A DNA stretch of 64,000 bases from an uncultured bacterium (GTDB taxonomy: Bacteria; Bacillota; Clostridia; Lachnospirales; Lachnospiraceae). The notes under the pieces are model-generated. The model was not told the origin of the DNA and made no database searches. It saw only the letters and a list, made by a program, of their open reading frames with translations. Location: contig CANDBT010000020.1 of NCBI GenBank assembly GCA_947383005.1, forward strand, positions 18,789-82,788, read 5' to 3'. Made by a program: the position numbers and the translations under genes. Shown in pieces: positions 50,840 through 59,647 of this stretch; within the stretch, counting starts at the first letter, position 1; each line of letters starts with the position of its first letter.

Positions 50840-53677
50840 TTACGAATACCCGTTTGCCCGCCGCCCCTGCTGGAGCTGCCGGTAAAGCTGCTGTGAAATT
50901 TTGCGGATGTCCTCCTCGCTCCTCACGTTCATTTCCTTCACCTCGATCAGCGGGCCGTTTATGGAGCTTCCCTGCGGGGAGCCTCCAGTTCCATCTCCGG
51001 ATACAGAAATCTCCTGCACGGTTGCGGAAGGGTTCAGGATCATGTCTGCCGCCACGCCGTCCATTGCTTTTGCCACCATGCTCTTGCTGTCCTCGATGCC
51101 CTTTGCCAGCCCCTTCATGAAGTCCGGCATCCAGCTCTCGTAATCAGTCAGCGGCCCTTCGTCCGGCACGGAGAAGTGCAGGAAAGATTTTATTTTATTC
51201 GCCACGCTACTCACGGCATCGCCCACAGCGCCGATACAGCTCTTAATGCCGTTCACGATGCCCATGATCATGTCCTTGCCCCACTGCAGGGCTTTGGACG
51301 GAAGGCTCGTGATGAAGGAAATCGCCTGGTTAAAGCCGTTCTTTATCACAGACACAATATTGCCCATGGTTCCGCTGATGGAGGACTTGATGTTATTGAA
51401 CACCGTGGAAACTGTATTTTTTATGCCGTTAACCACAGTGCTGACCGTGTTCTTTATCCCGTTCCAAACGGTAGAAATTACATTTTTTATAGCATTTACC
51501 ACACTTGTGACCGCGGACTTGATTGCATTCCATACTGTGGTAATTACCGTCTTTATCGCATTCAGGACTGTAGTGACTGTATTTTTGATGGCGTTCCATG
51601 CCGTGGTGATAAAGGTCTGGATTGCCGTCACCACCGTGGTGACCACGGTTTTGATTCCATTCCATACGGTCGTAAATACCGTCTTTATCGCATTTAAGAC
51701 CGTTGTGATGATGGTCTTGTAAATATTGAAATAGGTGGTGATGATGGTCTTTATCACTTCCACCACAGTGCTGAATATCGTTTTTATCCCTTCCCACAGC
51801 CCGGAAAAGAAATCCTTTATCCCGTTCCAAACTGCCTGCGCCGTGGACGAGATGGCCTCCCATGCTGCCGAAAAGAAGTTCTTGATTGCCTCCCATACGG
51901 CAATGGCGACCTCCTTCACATTCTCCCAGAGGTTGATCCAGAACTGCCGGAAATCCTCATTTGTGTTCCACAGATAAATAAATGCCGCCACCAGTGCCGT
52001 AATCGCTGCGATAATGAGGAATATGGGATTGGCAAGCATGGTGGTGTTTAAGGCGGCGAAAGCGGTCTTTACCGTATTGATGACTCCTGCCACCTTCGGC
52101 ACTATGGTCATAATCGTGCCGACCGCAGACACCACTTTCCCGATGACAATCAGCACCGGCCCAAGAGCCGCCGCAAGGAGCGCGATGGTAGTCACCACTT
52201 TCTTCGTCCCCTCGTCCATGCCGTTCAGCCAGTCCACGAACTTCTGCACCCATCCGACAATCATTTTGATGGCGGGCAGCAGAAGCTCCCCAAAAGAAAT
52301 AGCCAGCCCTTCCAAGGCTGACTTTAAAATCGTGATCTGCCCCTGCAGGTTGTCAAGCTGTGTGTCCGCCATCTGCTGCGCCGCACCGCCGCTGTCAATG
52401 ATGGACTGCTGCAGGTCATCCCATGTGCTTCCCGTGTTGGCAAGCAGGGCATTCACGGAGGACAGGTCGGTCTTGTTGAAAATCTGCCCGATGATGTTGG
52501 ACTTCTCCGCCGCCGTCATGCCGTCCATGCTCGTGTTCAGGTCTCCAAGGATGTCATTGAGGGAGCGCATATTCCCCTCGGAATCGTAAACATCCAGACC
52601 AAGCTGCTCCATGCAGGCGGCCGCCTTGTCGGTGGGATTCTGCAGGGAGAGGATGACGTTACGCAGATGTGTGCCGCCCTCCGCACCCTTGATGCCGTTG
52701 TTGGCGAGGATGCCAAGTGCCGTGTTCAGCTCCGCCGTGCCGCCCTTCACGGTCTTTGCAGTTGCGCCGATGGTAAGAATTCCCTCGCCGAGCTGCGCCA
52801 CAGAGGTGTTGGTGGTGGAGGCGGTCTTCGCCATCTGGTCCACCATCGTCCCTGCCTCATCCACGCCCATGCCCAGGGCGGACATGGCATCCGTCACCAT
52901 GTCCGATGCCGCCGCAAGGTCAATGCCGCCGGCCGCCGCAAGGTTTAAGACGGTAGGGAGCGTGTCGCACATCTGCTGCGTGTCGTACCCGGCAAGGGCA
53001 AGGTAGTTCAAAGCCTCCGCGCACTCCGAAGCGGAGAAGGCCGTCTCGCTGCCCATCTTCTTTGCCAGTGCGGAAAGCGTATCCATTGTATTGACACTCT
53101 CGCCGTTGACCGTGGACATGGCATCCTTCGTGATGCCCATGGTCGCCTGCACCTGCGACATAGACGACTCAAAATTTGCCGCCGTGCTGACTGCCGCCGT
53201 CCCCAAAGCCGTAACGCCCGCCGTGACAGGGAGCAGCTTCTGACCGGCAGAGGAAATGTTATCCCCGACAGTCTTCAGCTTTTCCCCCGTGGCGGCGATT
53301 TTCTGCAATGCCACAGCGGACTGCCCTGCCTGCCGCTCCAGGTCACGCAGATTGTTTTCCGTTTCGATGATCTCCCTCTGGAGGGCATCGTACTGGTCCT
53401 GCGTGATCTCCCCATTGGCAAGAGCCGTGTTTGCCTGCTCTGCGGCGGTCTTTAGGGTTTCCAGCTTTTCCTTCGTCCCCGCCACTGCCTCGCCTAAAAG
53501 CCTGTGCTTCTGCGCCAGCAGCTCCGTGTTGCCGGGGTCTAATTTTAAGAGTTTCTCCACATCACGGAGCTGCGACTGCGTATCCCGGATGGAGGAATTG
53601 ACTCCCTTTAATGCGGTCTGTAACTTGGTTGTATCCCCGCCGATCTCAACAGTGATACCCTTGATTCTGTTCGCCAC
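50840..53677 (-). CDS. Phage tail tape measure protein
   Basis: The protein has about 945 residues. A GTG at 53677 fits GGAAGGGG upstream; another GTG at 53686 is possible. An N-terminal coiled-coil region (about 20-120) precedes a TP901-type core (ANFESSMSQVQATMGITKD, ETAFSASECAEALNYLALAG, GVDEAGTMVDQMAKTASTTN). Two hydrophobic stretches lie near 495-580. Residues about 640-780 are repeats of the type TVxNAIKTVxTTVWNxIK. The tape measure sets tail length and helps DNA exit. No muralytic domain is seen. Confidence 0.95.
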   Translation of the reverse strand: MANRIKGITVEIGGDTTKLQTALKGVNSSIRDTQSQLRDVEKLLKLDPGNTELLAQKHRLLGEAVAGTKEKLETLKTAAEQANTALANGEITQDQYDALQREIIETENNLRDLERQAGQSAVALQKIAATGEKLKTVGDNISSAGQKLLPVTAGVTALGTAAVSTAANFESSMSQVQATMGITKDAMSTVNGESVNTMDTLSALAKKMGSETAFSASECAEALNYLALAGYDTQQMCDTLPTVLNLAAAGGIDLAAASDMVTDAMSALGMGVDEAGTMVDQMAKTASTTNTSVAQLGEGILTIGATAKTVKGGTAELNTALGILANNGIKGAEGGTHLRNVILSLQNPTDKAAACMEQLGLDVYDSEGNMRSLNDILGDLNTSMDGMTAAEKSNIIGQIFNKTDLSSVNALLANTGSTWDDLQQSIIDSGGAAQQMADTQLDNLQGQITILKSALEGLAISFGELLLPAIKMIVGWVQKFVDWLNGMDEGTKKVVTTIALLAAALGPVLIVIGKVVSAVGTIMTIVPKVAGVINTVKTAFAALNTTMLANPIFLIIAAITALVAAFIYLWNTNEDFRQFWINLWENVKEVAIAVWEAIKNFFSAAWEAISSTAQAVWNGIKDFFSGLWEGIKTIFSTVVEVIKTIITTYFNIYKTIITTVLNAIKTVFTTVWNGIKTVVTTVVTAIQTFITTAWNAIKNTVTTVLNAIKTVITTVWNAIKSAVTSVVNAIKNVISTVWNGIKNTVSTVVNGIKNTVSTVFNNIKSSISGTMGNIVSVIKNGFNQAISFITSLPSKALQWGKDMIMGIVNGIKSCIGAVGDAVSSVANKIKSFLHFSVPDEGPLTDYESWMPDFMKGLAKGIEDSKSMVAKAMDGVAADMILNPSATVQEISVSGDGTGGSPQGSSINGPLIEVKEMNVRSEEDIRKISQQLYRQLQQGRRANGYS
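51360..51780. repeat. Coding repeats in the tape measure gene
   Basis: Units of about 33 and 66 bp encode TVxNAIKTVxTTVWN-like blocks; T/C-rich motifs such as TTCATTCCA-type and GTAATTACCGT recur. Repeats of 11 or 22 residues are normal in tape measures and keep a helical register. This explains the dense repeats, which are not a CRISPR array. Confidence 0.7.
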
Positions 53678-53729
53678 GGCGGACACCCCTTCCTGTTAAA
53701 ATGCAGAAATAAACCCAGGGGGACGCCGC

Positions 53730-54271
53730 CTAAAAGCGGTCGAAATCCTCCTGGGTAGCGATTTCCTTATAGCCCTTGTATTCGTCGTTCCTGCTCTCCG
53801 CGAACATATCATTGACCATGCCGATGGTTAGAAGGTCAAGGTCACGGATGGAAAGCCCAAGCTGCACACAGCGGAGCAGGAACAGCGGCGTTGTCATTTC
53901 CCGGTCAGTCGGGCGAAGTTTTTTTTAGACTGGACATCCGTCTGCACGTTCAGCCCCCAAAGCTGTATCAGCTTGGGCAGCACCTGATAGATGGAGAAGG
54001 TGTTGAATTCATCCAGCCACTCCTCCGGGCTGTCCGGGATATCCGGGTCTGCGTGTTTCGCCATTACATAGGCGATATTCTCAAACATCTCCAAAGAGAA
54101 TAAATCCAGATTGGAACTCTCCTCGTCCCCGTCACCGATGGATTTCTCAAGGCTCCTTAAATCCTTATAGATGTCCCGGTGGAATTTCATCCGGTAAATG
54201 CGCGGTATGGCTGCGGATGCCCTGAAAGGCACCTGCTTCCCGTCAATCTCGATATTCTGCTTCATGCTCAT
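53730..54271 (-). CDS. Tail assembly chaperone, -1 frameshift product (G-T fusion)
   Basis: A slippery heptamer A AAA AAC (53918-53924) lies in frame near the end of the upstream chaperone gene. A -1 shift joins residue 118 of it to 62 more residues: LRPTDREMTTPLFLLRCVQL, then GLSIRDLDLLTIGMVND ... ATQEDFDRF, ending at 53730. The tail part is the conserved C-terminal chaperone domain of siphoviruses (about 180 residues in all). The shifted product binds the tape measure during tail assembly. The T part also has an ATG at 53895-53897 overlapping the stop (ATGA), so separate re-initiation is an alternative. Confidence 0.88.
53894..54271 (-). CDS. Tail assembly chaperone, unshifted form (G protein)
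   Basis: The protein has 125 residues, starting at the ATG at 54271 behind GGAGGGG. Sequence: EIDGKQVPFRASAAIPRIYR at the N-terminus, an acidic middle with NLDLFSLEMFENIAYVMAKH, and KLIQLWGLN near 108. This is the family of short tail chaperones preceding the tape measure gene in Firmicutes siphoviruses. The stop at 53894 comes 7 codons after the slippery site, matching the gpG/gpGT arrangement of lambda. Confidence 0.9.
   Translation of the reverse strand: MSMKQNIEIDGKQVPFRASAAIPRIYRMKFHRDIYKDLRSLEKSIGDGDEESSNLDLFSLEMFENIAYVMAKHADPDIPDSPEEWLDEFNTFSIYQVLPKLIQLWGLNVQTDVQSKKNFARLTGK
53918..53924 (-). promoter_or_regulatory. Programmed -1 ribosomal frameshift site
   Basis: On the minus strand the heptamer A AAA AAC sits in the correct phase (codons AAA AAA AAC) 21 bases before the 0-frame stop. 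It is the standard slippery sequence for tail chaperones. A clear downstream pseudoknot was not evaluated. Confidence 0.88.
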
Positions 54272-54274
54272 AGG

Positions 54275-54898
54275 TTATCCCTCCCCTTCCGTATCAACAG
54301 TGCCGCCGGTATCTGTATCTGTATTCCCGCCCGCTGCCGCATCCGGCAGGTACACGCTCTTGTACCAGTTCTGGTAAACTTCATCCGTGGTGGCGTCCCC
54401 GGTCTTCGCCTTCACATAGCCGCTCGCCAGGGGCGCAGCCGTGATGGACAGCGTCTCGGTCTGCACCTCGATCTCCTCCTCGTTGGTCTGGGACTCAATG
54501 GTCGGACGCGCTGCCGAGCAGTTGTACAGCACATGGCGGATTTTCCGCACATCGCCGTCAAACTCGAACAGCAGGGCGAAGTTCTCCGTCTCCGCGTTGG
54601 CGTTCTCTAAAAGCACTTTATTCTCATCCAGCGACTCCTTCAGCACGTCGGTGCGGAAGCTCTCCGGCACCATGGCAAGCTCCAGGTCGCCCTCGTAGCC
54701 CATGTTGTTGCTGACCGTGTAATAAGCGTACCCGTCCGCATAGAAATTGCTCGGCTCGCCGTTGGGGTCCAGGGAAAGGGAAACGGCGCCGGGCATCGCA
54801 ACGGGCGTGCCAAAGGACACCGCCCCGTCCGTCCCCAGCGTCAGCAGCGCGTAATGCACGTTGCAGATGTTGAATTTCACTTTATTCTTCTTCGGCAT
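54275..54898 (-). CDS. Major tail protein (phi13 family)
   Basis: The protein has 207 residues from the ATG at 54898 (GGAGGTGG upstream). KVKFNICNVHYALLTLGTDG, GAVSLSLDPNGEPSNFYADG and YTVSNNMGYEGDLELAMVPE are typical of phi13-type major tail proteins, which polymerise to the tail tube. The last 30 residues (AAAGGNTDTDTGGTVDTEGE) are an acidic, Thr/Gly-rich tail that may be exposed on the tube. It overlaps the upstream gene by 17 bases. Confidence 0.92.
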   Translation of the reverse strand: MPKKNKVKFNICNVHYALLTLGTDGAVSFGTPVAMPGAVSLSLDPNGEPSNFYADGYAYYTVSNNMGYEGDLELAMVPESFRTDVLKESLDENKVLLENANAETENFALLFEFDGDVRKIRHVLYNCSAARPTIESQTNEEEIEVQTETLSITAAPLASGYVKAKTGDATTDEVYQNWYKSVYLPDAAAGGNTDTDTGGTVDTEGEG

Positions 54899-55220
54899 CG
54901 TAAACCACCTCCATGTCAAACTGGTAGAGGACCTCGTACAGCTTCTCGCTGGCAATCCAGACCTCCGACTTGTTGTAGAAGATGCGCCGCTTATCCAGCG
55001 CGTCCTCCAGTTTCTTTTCCACCGACGGGTCCTTGGTGTCGGTGTATAATTCTATCTTCACGCCGCTTGCCTTGAAGTACACCATGCCGTCAGCGGCGAA
55101 ATTGTCGCTCTGCGGCAGGAGGTAGCAGACAAACGGCGGCTCCGGCGATTCGCCCTCCGCAAAATGGTCATAGGCGAAGGGGATGCCGGTTTCCTTTAAA
55201 AGCGCCAGTAATGTTTTCAC
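54882..55220 (-). CDS. Phage tail-completion-type protein, unknown
   Basis: The protein has 112 residues with a GTG start at 55220 (GGAGGGATAAATT upstream). It is acidic at the end (VVYDAEEE) and has ALLKETGIPFAYDHFAEGES and VKIELYTDTKDPSVEKKLED, a pattern shared by small siphovirus proteins between the gp10-like protein and the major tail protein. By position it would be the tail terminator or tail completion protein. Family name is not certain. Confidence 0.75.
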   Translation of the reverse strand: MKTLLALLKETGIPFAYDHFAEGESPEPPFVCYLLPQSDNFAADGMVYFKASGVKIELYTDTKDPSVEKKLEDALDKRRIFYNKSEVWIASEKLYEVLYQFDMEVVYDAEEE

Positions 55221-55223
55221 AAT

Positions 55224-55604
55224 TTATCCCTCCAATGCTTTCTGTATCTCTTTTTCAAGCTGCTCTATGCCGGCCTGCTCCGCCGCCGCGATATGCGGCT
55301 TTGCCGGGACGCGCCCGCCGCCCCGCTTGGCGTGGCCGTGTTCCAGAAGGTGCGAAAGCTGGTAGCGGTTCCTGGAATGCACCGTCACTTCCAGCGAATT
55401 GGATGTTTCCTTCGTGGTCTTCACCGCCCATGACTTTGCATACTTCCCGGTGTCCTTGGGTGCGTTGGTTTCAATGTCCCTGCGTACCGCTGTCCCGGCT
55501 TTCTTCACCGCCTTTTTCACATCCTCCGTGGCAAGGTCCGCATATTCCGTCAGCCCCTTCATGATCTCCTCCGCCATCCGGTCAATAGATACGCCGCTCG
55601 CCAT
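55224..55604 (-). CDS. HK97 gp10-type phage protein
   Basis: The protein has 126 residues from the ATG at 55604. It carries TAVRRDIETNAPKDTGKYAK followed by SW, and LSHLLEHGHAKRGGGRVPAK, the signature of HK97 gp10-like proteins that act at the head-tail joining step or tail termination. It starts 3 bp after the upstream stop and precedes the tail-completion-type gene by 3 bp. Confidence 0.9.
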   Translation of the reverse strand: MASGVSIDRMAEEIMKGLTEYADLATEDVKKAVKKAGTAVRRDIETNAPKDTGKYAKSWAVKTTKETSNSLEVTVHSRNRYQLSHLLEHGHAKRGGGRVPAKPHIAAAEQAGIEQLEKEIQKALEG

Positions 55605-55606
55605 CC

Positions 55607-55948
55607 TCACCGCCTCGCTTTCCTGCACTTGAATTTAATGCATTTCTTTTTATAATTCATGTGGTCGATGGCGAGGATGTCGTACAGCTCCCCGCCAAAA
55701 ACCACCCGGTACCCCGTGGAATCAACCGCGGACGCTTTCCTGCACCAGCGGACAGTAAACGAAACCTCCGATTCATCCGCCACGGTTCCGGCCACATCTG
55801 TCTCACTGGTCTGCTTCCCGGCCTCACCGCTTACTGTAGCATGGCAGGAATAATAATCTGCCCATGTGTTTTTGTGGTTGCCGATGCTGTCCACCTCCAC
55901 GGCATTCTTCTGAAAGGTGATGCGGACATTCAAAAGGGAAACCTCCAT
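55607..55948 (-). CDS. Phage head closure / head-tail adaptor
   Basis: The protein has 113 residues. VRITFQKNAVEVDSIGNHKN, DESEVSFTVRWCRKASAVDS and GGELYDILAIDHMNYKKKCI match the SPP1 gp16-like head closure family, beta-barrels that seal the portal channel. It overlaps the upstream connector gene by one base (TGATG). Confidence 0.85.
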   Translation of the reverse strand: MEVSLLNVRITFQKNAVEVDSIGNHKNTWADYYSCHATVSGEAGKQTSETDVAGTVADESEVSFTVRWCRKASAVDSTGYRVVFGGELYDILAIDHMNYKKKCIKFKCRKARR

Positions 55949-56223
55949 CAGAACGCCTCCTTCCGGCTGCCGGAAAGAAGCGCACGGAGCGTCAGCATCA
56001 TGGCATGGTGGTCGGCATCCTCCCGGTGTTCATACAGATAGGCGGCCGTATACTGTACTGCTATCTCTGCATTTTCCACTGCGTAAAATTCCTGCGTGTC
56101 ATCCATCCTCGCCACATCCATGCAGATTTTTTCCGATGCCCTGACCATGCTTTCAATCAGGGCATCATCATCGTCATAATCCACACGGAGGTAGTTCTTC
56201 ATTTCTTCCAGCGTCACCGCCAT
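55948..56223 (-). CDS. Phage head-tail connector (gp6/gp15-like)
   Basis: The protein has 91 residues from the ATG at 56223. TLEEMKNYLRVDYDDDDALI, ASEKICMDVARMDD and YTAAYLYEHREDADHHAM fit the HK97 gp6/SPP1 gp15 DNA-packaging connector family, helical proteins docking on the portal. The ATG at 56244 is less likely because it would touch the capsid stop. It follows the capsid gene, its usual place. Confidence 0.88.
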   Translation of the reverse strand: MAVTLEEMKNYLRVDYDDDDALIESMVRASEKICMDVARMDDTQEFYAVENAEIAVQYTAAYLYEHREDADHHAMMLTLRALLSGSRKEAF

Positions 56224-56243
56224 GCCTGCAGCACCCCCTTTCA

Positions 56244-57464
56244 TTAACCTGCGGATGCGGCCTTCTGCACCAGCACCTTCACTGCCTCCGCAAGGATCAT
56301 CTTCCCGTCCACACGCTGTGAAGCGAGGAATCCCACCTGCCCGGTGGCTGCAAACAGCTCATTCAGGCGCTTGAAGCTGCGCCCCTGCCTGTCAGCAATC
56401 CAATAGTAGCTGAAATCACCGAAAGCGATGGTCTTCGCTCCCGCGGCAATGGCCGGCATATATGCAGAAGTCTTGATGGGGCGGCCTAAGATCATGTCCG
56501 GAGCCCCGGCTGTCAGGGACGGCTGCCACAGGTACTGCCCGTTATTGTCCTTCAGCTTGCGGATGGCCTTGATGGTGGAATCGTTCAGCACCCACACGGA
56601 TTTCTTGCGGTACGGCGATTTCAGCGAATAATACAGATCCATCAGCTCATCCGCCGTCACTGCCGTGGCAGATGCCGCGGTCACGCCCGTTTCCGCGCCG
56701 CCAGTGGCCGCAAGCACCCCTAACGGCTTGCCCTTGCCGTCCCCCGTGAAGAACGCCTCCTCTTCCTTCGCCCCGATGCGGCGGGCAAACTCGCGGGAGA
56801 TATAGGACTGCAGGTCAAACACGCTGTCGTTTAACAGCTCCTCGGAAACCTTAATCATGGTGCCCAGCTTGTAAGCCCCGATGGAAACCTGCCCGAAGGA
56901 ATCGTCGCTCTCCGGGTATGCGCCCTCCTCGTCAATCCATGACGCCGTACCCTTGGAAGCCACCACGGGAATCTTGCGGTCCCCGCTGGAGGTCTTGATG
57001 ACCTTCGCCATCTGCCGGAAGATGTTCTCCTCCTCCAGTGCTTCCACCAATGTGCGCTCGTATTCATCCGGTACCAGATAGCCGCCCTCGGAGTCCGTGC
57101 CGACCTGCAGGGCATTGGTGACTGCGGGCATCGGTGCCTTGGAGCGCATGGCGTTCCAGAAGTTCTTCCGGTAATCGTCGGAGGCGCGCCCGGTCTTATC
57201 CTCCCCATCGTCCGCATCTGCCCTGCCGCCCGGCTTCCCTGTAAGGGGCCTGTTCACCGGGCGGTTCAGTTCCGCATCCAGGGCCTCCTGCCGCTCCAGC
57301 CTTGCGATCTCTTTCCCAAGGTCTGTGATCTCCTGCTCCATCTTCGTGTATGCGGCGTCATCCTCTGCGGAAAGGACTCCGTTTTCCTTCCTGTGGGAAT
57401 CTAAGAATGCCTTTGCCGCCTCCCATGCTTTTGCGCGCTTCTCGCGCAGTTCAAGAATCGTCAT
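56244..57464 (-). CDS. Major capsid protein (HK97 fold)
   Basis: The protein has 406 residues. Residues 1-65 form a coiled-coil delta (scaffold) domain (LREKRAKAWEAAKAFLDSHR, EQEITDLGKEIARLERQEAL) that the protease removes. A linker rich in Gly and Asp follows. From about 110 the HK97 fold appears: NALQVGTDSEGGYLVPDEYE, ENIFRQMAKVIKTSSGDRKI, SEELLNDSVFDLQSYISREF and ARRIGAKEEEAFFTGDGKG. The gene order protease-capsid-connector is standard. Confidence 0.96.
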   Translation of the reverse strand: MTILELREKRAKAWEAAKAFLDSHRKENGVLSAEDDAAYTKMEQEITDLGKEIARLERQEALDAELNRPVNRPLTGKPGGRADADDGEDKTGRASDDYRKNFWNAMRSKAPMPAVTNALQVGTDSEGGYLVPDEYERTLVEALEEENIFRQMAKVIKTSSGDRKIPVVASKGTASWIDEEGAYPESDDSFGQVSIGAYKLGTMIKVSEELLNDSVFDLQSYISREFARRIGAKEEEAFFTGDGKGKPLGVLAATGGAETGVTAASATAVTADELMDLYYSLKSPYRKKSVWVLNDSTIKAIRKLKDNNGQYLWQPSLTAGAPDMILGRPIKTSAYMPAIAAGAKTIAFGDFSYYWIADRQGRSFKRLNELFAATGQVGFLASQRVDGKMILAEAVKVLVQKAASAG

Positions 57465-57480
57465 AATGAAATCCTCCTTC

Positions 57481-58314
57481 TTATCGTTTCAATAAATTAA
57501 GCCGCTCCATGAGTGCGTCCACGGAACGGCCGGTTTCTGCATCCGGCGCAGGGATTTCTGCCTGCGCCTGGATATCTGCTTTCGGTTTTTCCCCGCCATA
57601 TTTGGCGGCCAGTTTATTCAAAAGGGCGTTGTTTGCCGCCCTGCGGGAAAACAGCATGGAGCTTGAAGCCGGAGGGAATTTCTTTTCATCTTCCTCATCC
57701 TCTTCGGAACTGTCCCCTTCGCCCTCCTCCGGCTCCTTTTCCGGCTCCGCCTTTGCCCGCGCCATGATCTCATCCGCAAAGCCAAGCTCTACTGCCTTAT
57801 TTGCATCCATCCACGTTTCCGCATCCATCAGATGCGACAGCTTCGGGCGGGAAAGCCCCGTCTTTAACACATAAGCATTGATGATGGACTCCTTCACTTC
57901 GGCAAGCATATCAATGGCCTTCTGCATCTCGGCATGGTCGCCCCAGGCGATGGTGGCGGGATTGTGAATCATAAGCATGGATACCGGGGACACCAGGACG
58001 GTGTCGCCTGCCATGGCAATGACGGATGCCGCCGAAGCAGCGATGCCATCAATCTTTACGGTTACCTTGCCTTTGTAGTTGGAGAGCATATTGTAAATCT
58101 GTGCCGCCGCCACGCAGTCGCCGCCCGGCGAATTGATCCACACGGTAATATCACCGCTCCCGGCATTCAGCTCATCCTTGAAAAGCTGCGGCGTGACGTC
58201 ATCATCAAACCAGCTTTCCTCTGCGATGGTGCCGTTCAGAAACAGAGTCCTCTCCTCCGGAGCCGTCCCCGCCTCCGCCTGATTCCTCCACTTCCAGAAC
58301 TTCTTCGTTTTCAT
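57481..58314 (-). CDS. ClpP-type head maturation protease
   Basis: The protein has 277 residues from the ATG at 58314 (GAGGAGG upstream). It has WINSPGGDCVAAAQIYNMLS, the nucleophilic serine in DGIAASAASVIAMAGD near 94-109 and the histidine in MLMIHNPATIAWGDH near 119-133, followed by an Asp region. It is the S14-like peptidase that trims capsid and itself. The C-terminal 80 residues are acidic and Glu/Asp-rich. The first 37 codons overlap the portal gene in another frame. Confidence 0.93.
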   Translation of the reverse strand: MKTKKFWKWRNQAEAGTAPEERTLFLNGTIAEESWFDDDVTPQLFKDELNAGSGDITVWINSPGGDCVAAAQIYNMLSNYKGKVTVKIDGIAASAASVIAMAGDTVLVSPVSMLMIHNPATIAWGDHAEMQKAIDMLAEVKESIINAYVLKTGLSRPKLSHLMDAETWMDANKAVELGFADEIMARAKAEPEKEPEEGEGDSSEEDEEDEKKFPPASSSMLFSRRAANNALLNKLAAKYGGEKPKADIQAQAEIPAPDAETGRSVDALMERLNLLKR

Positions 58315-59563
58315 TGGATTCCTCCTCTCTGTCCTTTTTGCCGAACAGACCGGCATCGGACAATTTTGTCATGTTCCCGTTTATCAAATACAAATCACCT
58401 CCCAATTCCTCCGGGATACGGTCAAGGTTCTCCAGCTCCCGGATGTCATTTGCGGACATCCACCCGTTCTGCCGCCCCACGGCGTACCCGTTCATGCGGC
58501 TCTGGTAATCCCCGCGGAGCAGGCCGTCCACATTGAACTTCATGAAATACTGCTTCTTTTCCTCTGGGGTCAGCAAAGACCGCGCCATGGACTGCTCCCA
58601 TCTTGACACCCATGGGTCAAGTGTATATTTCACGAACTCAAGGCTCTGCTGCTCGATGTTGGAGAAGCTGCTCTTTTCCAGATCGCCCACCATGTGCGGA
58701 GGCACACGGAAAATCCTCGCAATCTCATTGATCTGGAATTTCCTCGTTTCCAAAAACTGCGCCTGTTCCGGGGAAATGGAAATAGGCGTATACTTCATGC
58801 CCTCCTCTAAAACTGCCACCTTGTTTGCGTTGTGGCTGCCGCCGAAGGTGGACTGCCAGCTCTCCCTTACCCTTGAAGGGTCTTTCAGCGTCCCCGGATG
58901 CTCCAGCACGCCGCTCGGCTGTGCGCCGTTGGCGAAGAACTTCGCCCCGTATTCCTCGCAGGCAATCGCCATGCCGATGGCGTTCTTTGCCATGGCGATG
59001 GGGGAATAGCCAACCAGACCGTCAAAGCCGAGTCCGGGGATATGCAGCACCTCCGACGGCGGCAGGATGACCGTGCTGCCCTTCACGGTCGGCGCGTCAT
59101 CCATGCTCACCGTGTATTCATAATAGAGCTGCCCTTTGCTGTCACGCTCCACGCCCATCCGGTCCGGCATCAGCGGGTACAGCCCCAAGACCTCCCCCTT
59201 GCCGTTGCGGATGATCTGTGCGTAGGCATTGCCCCAAAGGAGCAGGTGCGTCATCAGCGTTTCCCGGAACACGAAGGAAGTCATCTCCGGGTTTGGCTCA
59301 TCATGGAGTAAAAAATACAGCGGGTGTTCCGCCGCTTTCTCCTTCCCGCCGTTATCCGTATAGCGGTACATATGCAGCGGCAGCCCCGCCACCGCCTCGG
59401 ACAGAATCCGGACGCAGGAATACACTGCCGTCATCTGCATGGAAGAACGCTCATTGACACGTTTCCCGCTCGTGCTGCCGCCCATGAAAAAGCTGTAGGC
59501 GCTGCCGGAAGTCCTGTTCTGTGGTGCGTCCCTCGCCCTGAACAATCCACTGAATAATCCCAT
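58205..59563 (-). CDS. Portal protein (HK97 family)
   Basis: The protein has 452 residues from the ATG at 59563. AYSFFMGGSTSGKRVNERSS, MTAVYSCVRILSEAVAGLPL, ADSYFLLHDEPNPEM-like region (PLYFLLHDEPNPEMTSFVFR), GNAYAQIIRNGKGEV and FQINEIARIFRVPPHMVGDL match HK97-type portals. Twelve copies form the DNA channel. The last about 37 residues (EEVLEVEESGGGGDGSGGED) overlap the protease gene by 110 bases in another frame; they are Glu/Gly-rich and probably disordered. Confidence 0.93.
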   Translation of the reverse strand: MGLFSGLFRARDAPQNRTSGSAYSFFMGGSTSGKRVNERSSMQMTAVYSCVRILSEAVAGLPLHMYRYTDNGGKEKAAEHPLYFLLHDEPNPEMTSFVFRETLMTHLLLWGNAYAQIIRNGKGEVLGLYPLMPDRMGVERDSKGQLYYEYTVSMDDAPTVKGSTVILPPSEVLHIPGLGFDGLVGYSPIAMAKNAIGMAIACEEYGAKFFANGAQPSGVLEHPGTLKDPSRVRESWQSTFGGSHNANKVAVLEEGMKYTPISISPEQAQFLETRKFQINEIARIFRVPPHMVGDLEKSSFSNIEQQSLEFVKYTLDPWVSRWEQSMARSLLTPEEKKQYFMKFNVDGLLRGDYQSRMNGYAVGRQNGWMSANDIRELENLDRIPEELGGDLYLINGNMTKLSDAGLFGKKDREEESNENEEVLEVEESGGGGDGSGGEDSVSERHHRRGKLV

Positions 59564-59582
59564 AGGAACCACGCTCCCTTCC

Positions 59583-59628
59583 AAAAGACAGACAGCAGAA
59601 AGGCACCGCCAAAGCGATGCCTTTCTGC
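59583..59628 (-). terminator. Hairpin between the small acidic gene and the portal gene
   Basis: GCAGAAAGGCA (59595-59605) and TGCCTTTCTGC (59618-59628) form an 11-bp perfect stem. On the minus strand TGTCTGTCTTTTGG follows. It may be a weak terminator or an mRNA processing site inside the packaging operon. Confidence 0.6.
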
Positions 59629-59647
59629 TGCCCGTGTTATGTGTTTT

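Noticed and set aside
51360-51780. Regularly spaced repeats that could suggest a CRISPR array
   Set aside because: They are in frame within the tape measure gene and encode helical repeats; spacers are not unique and unit lengths vary.
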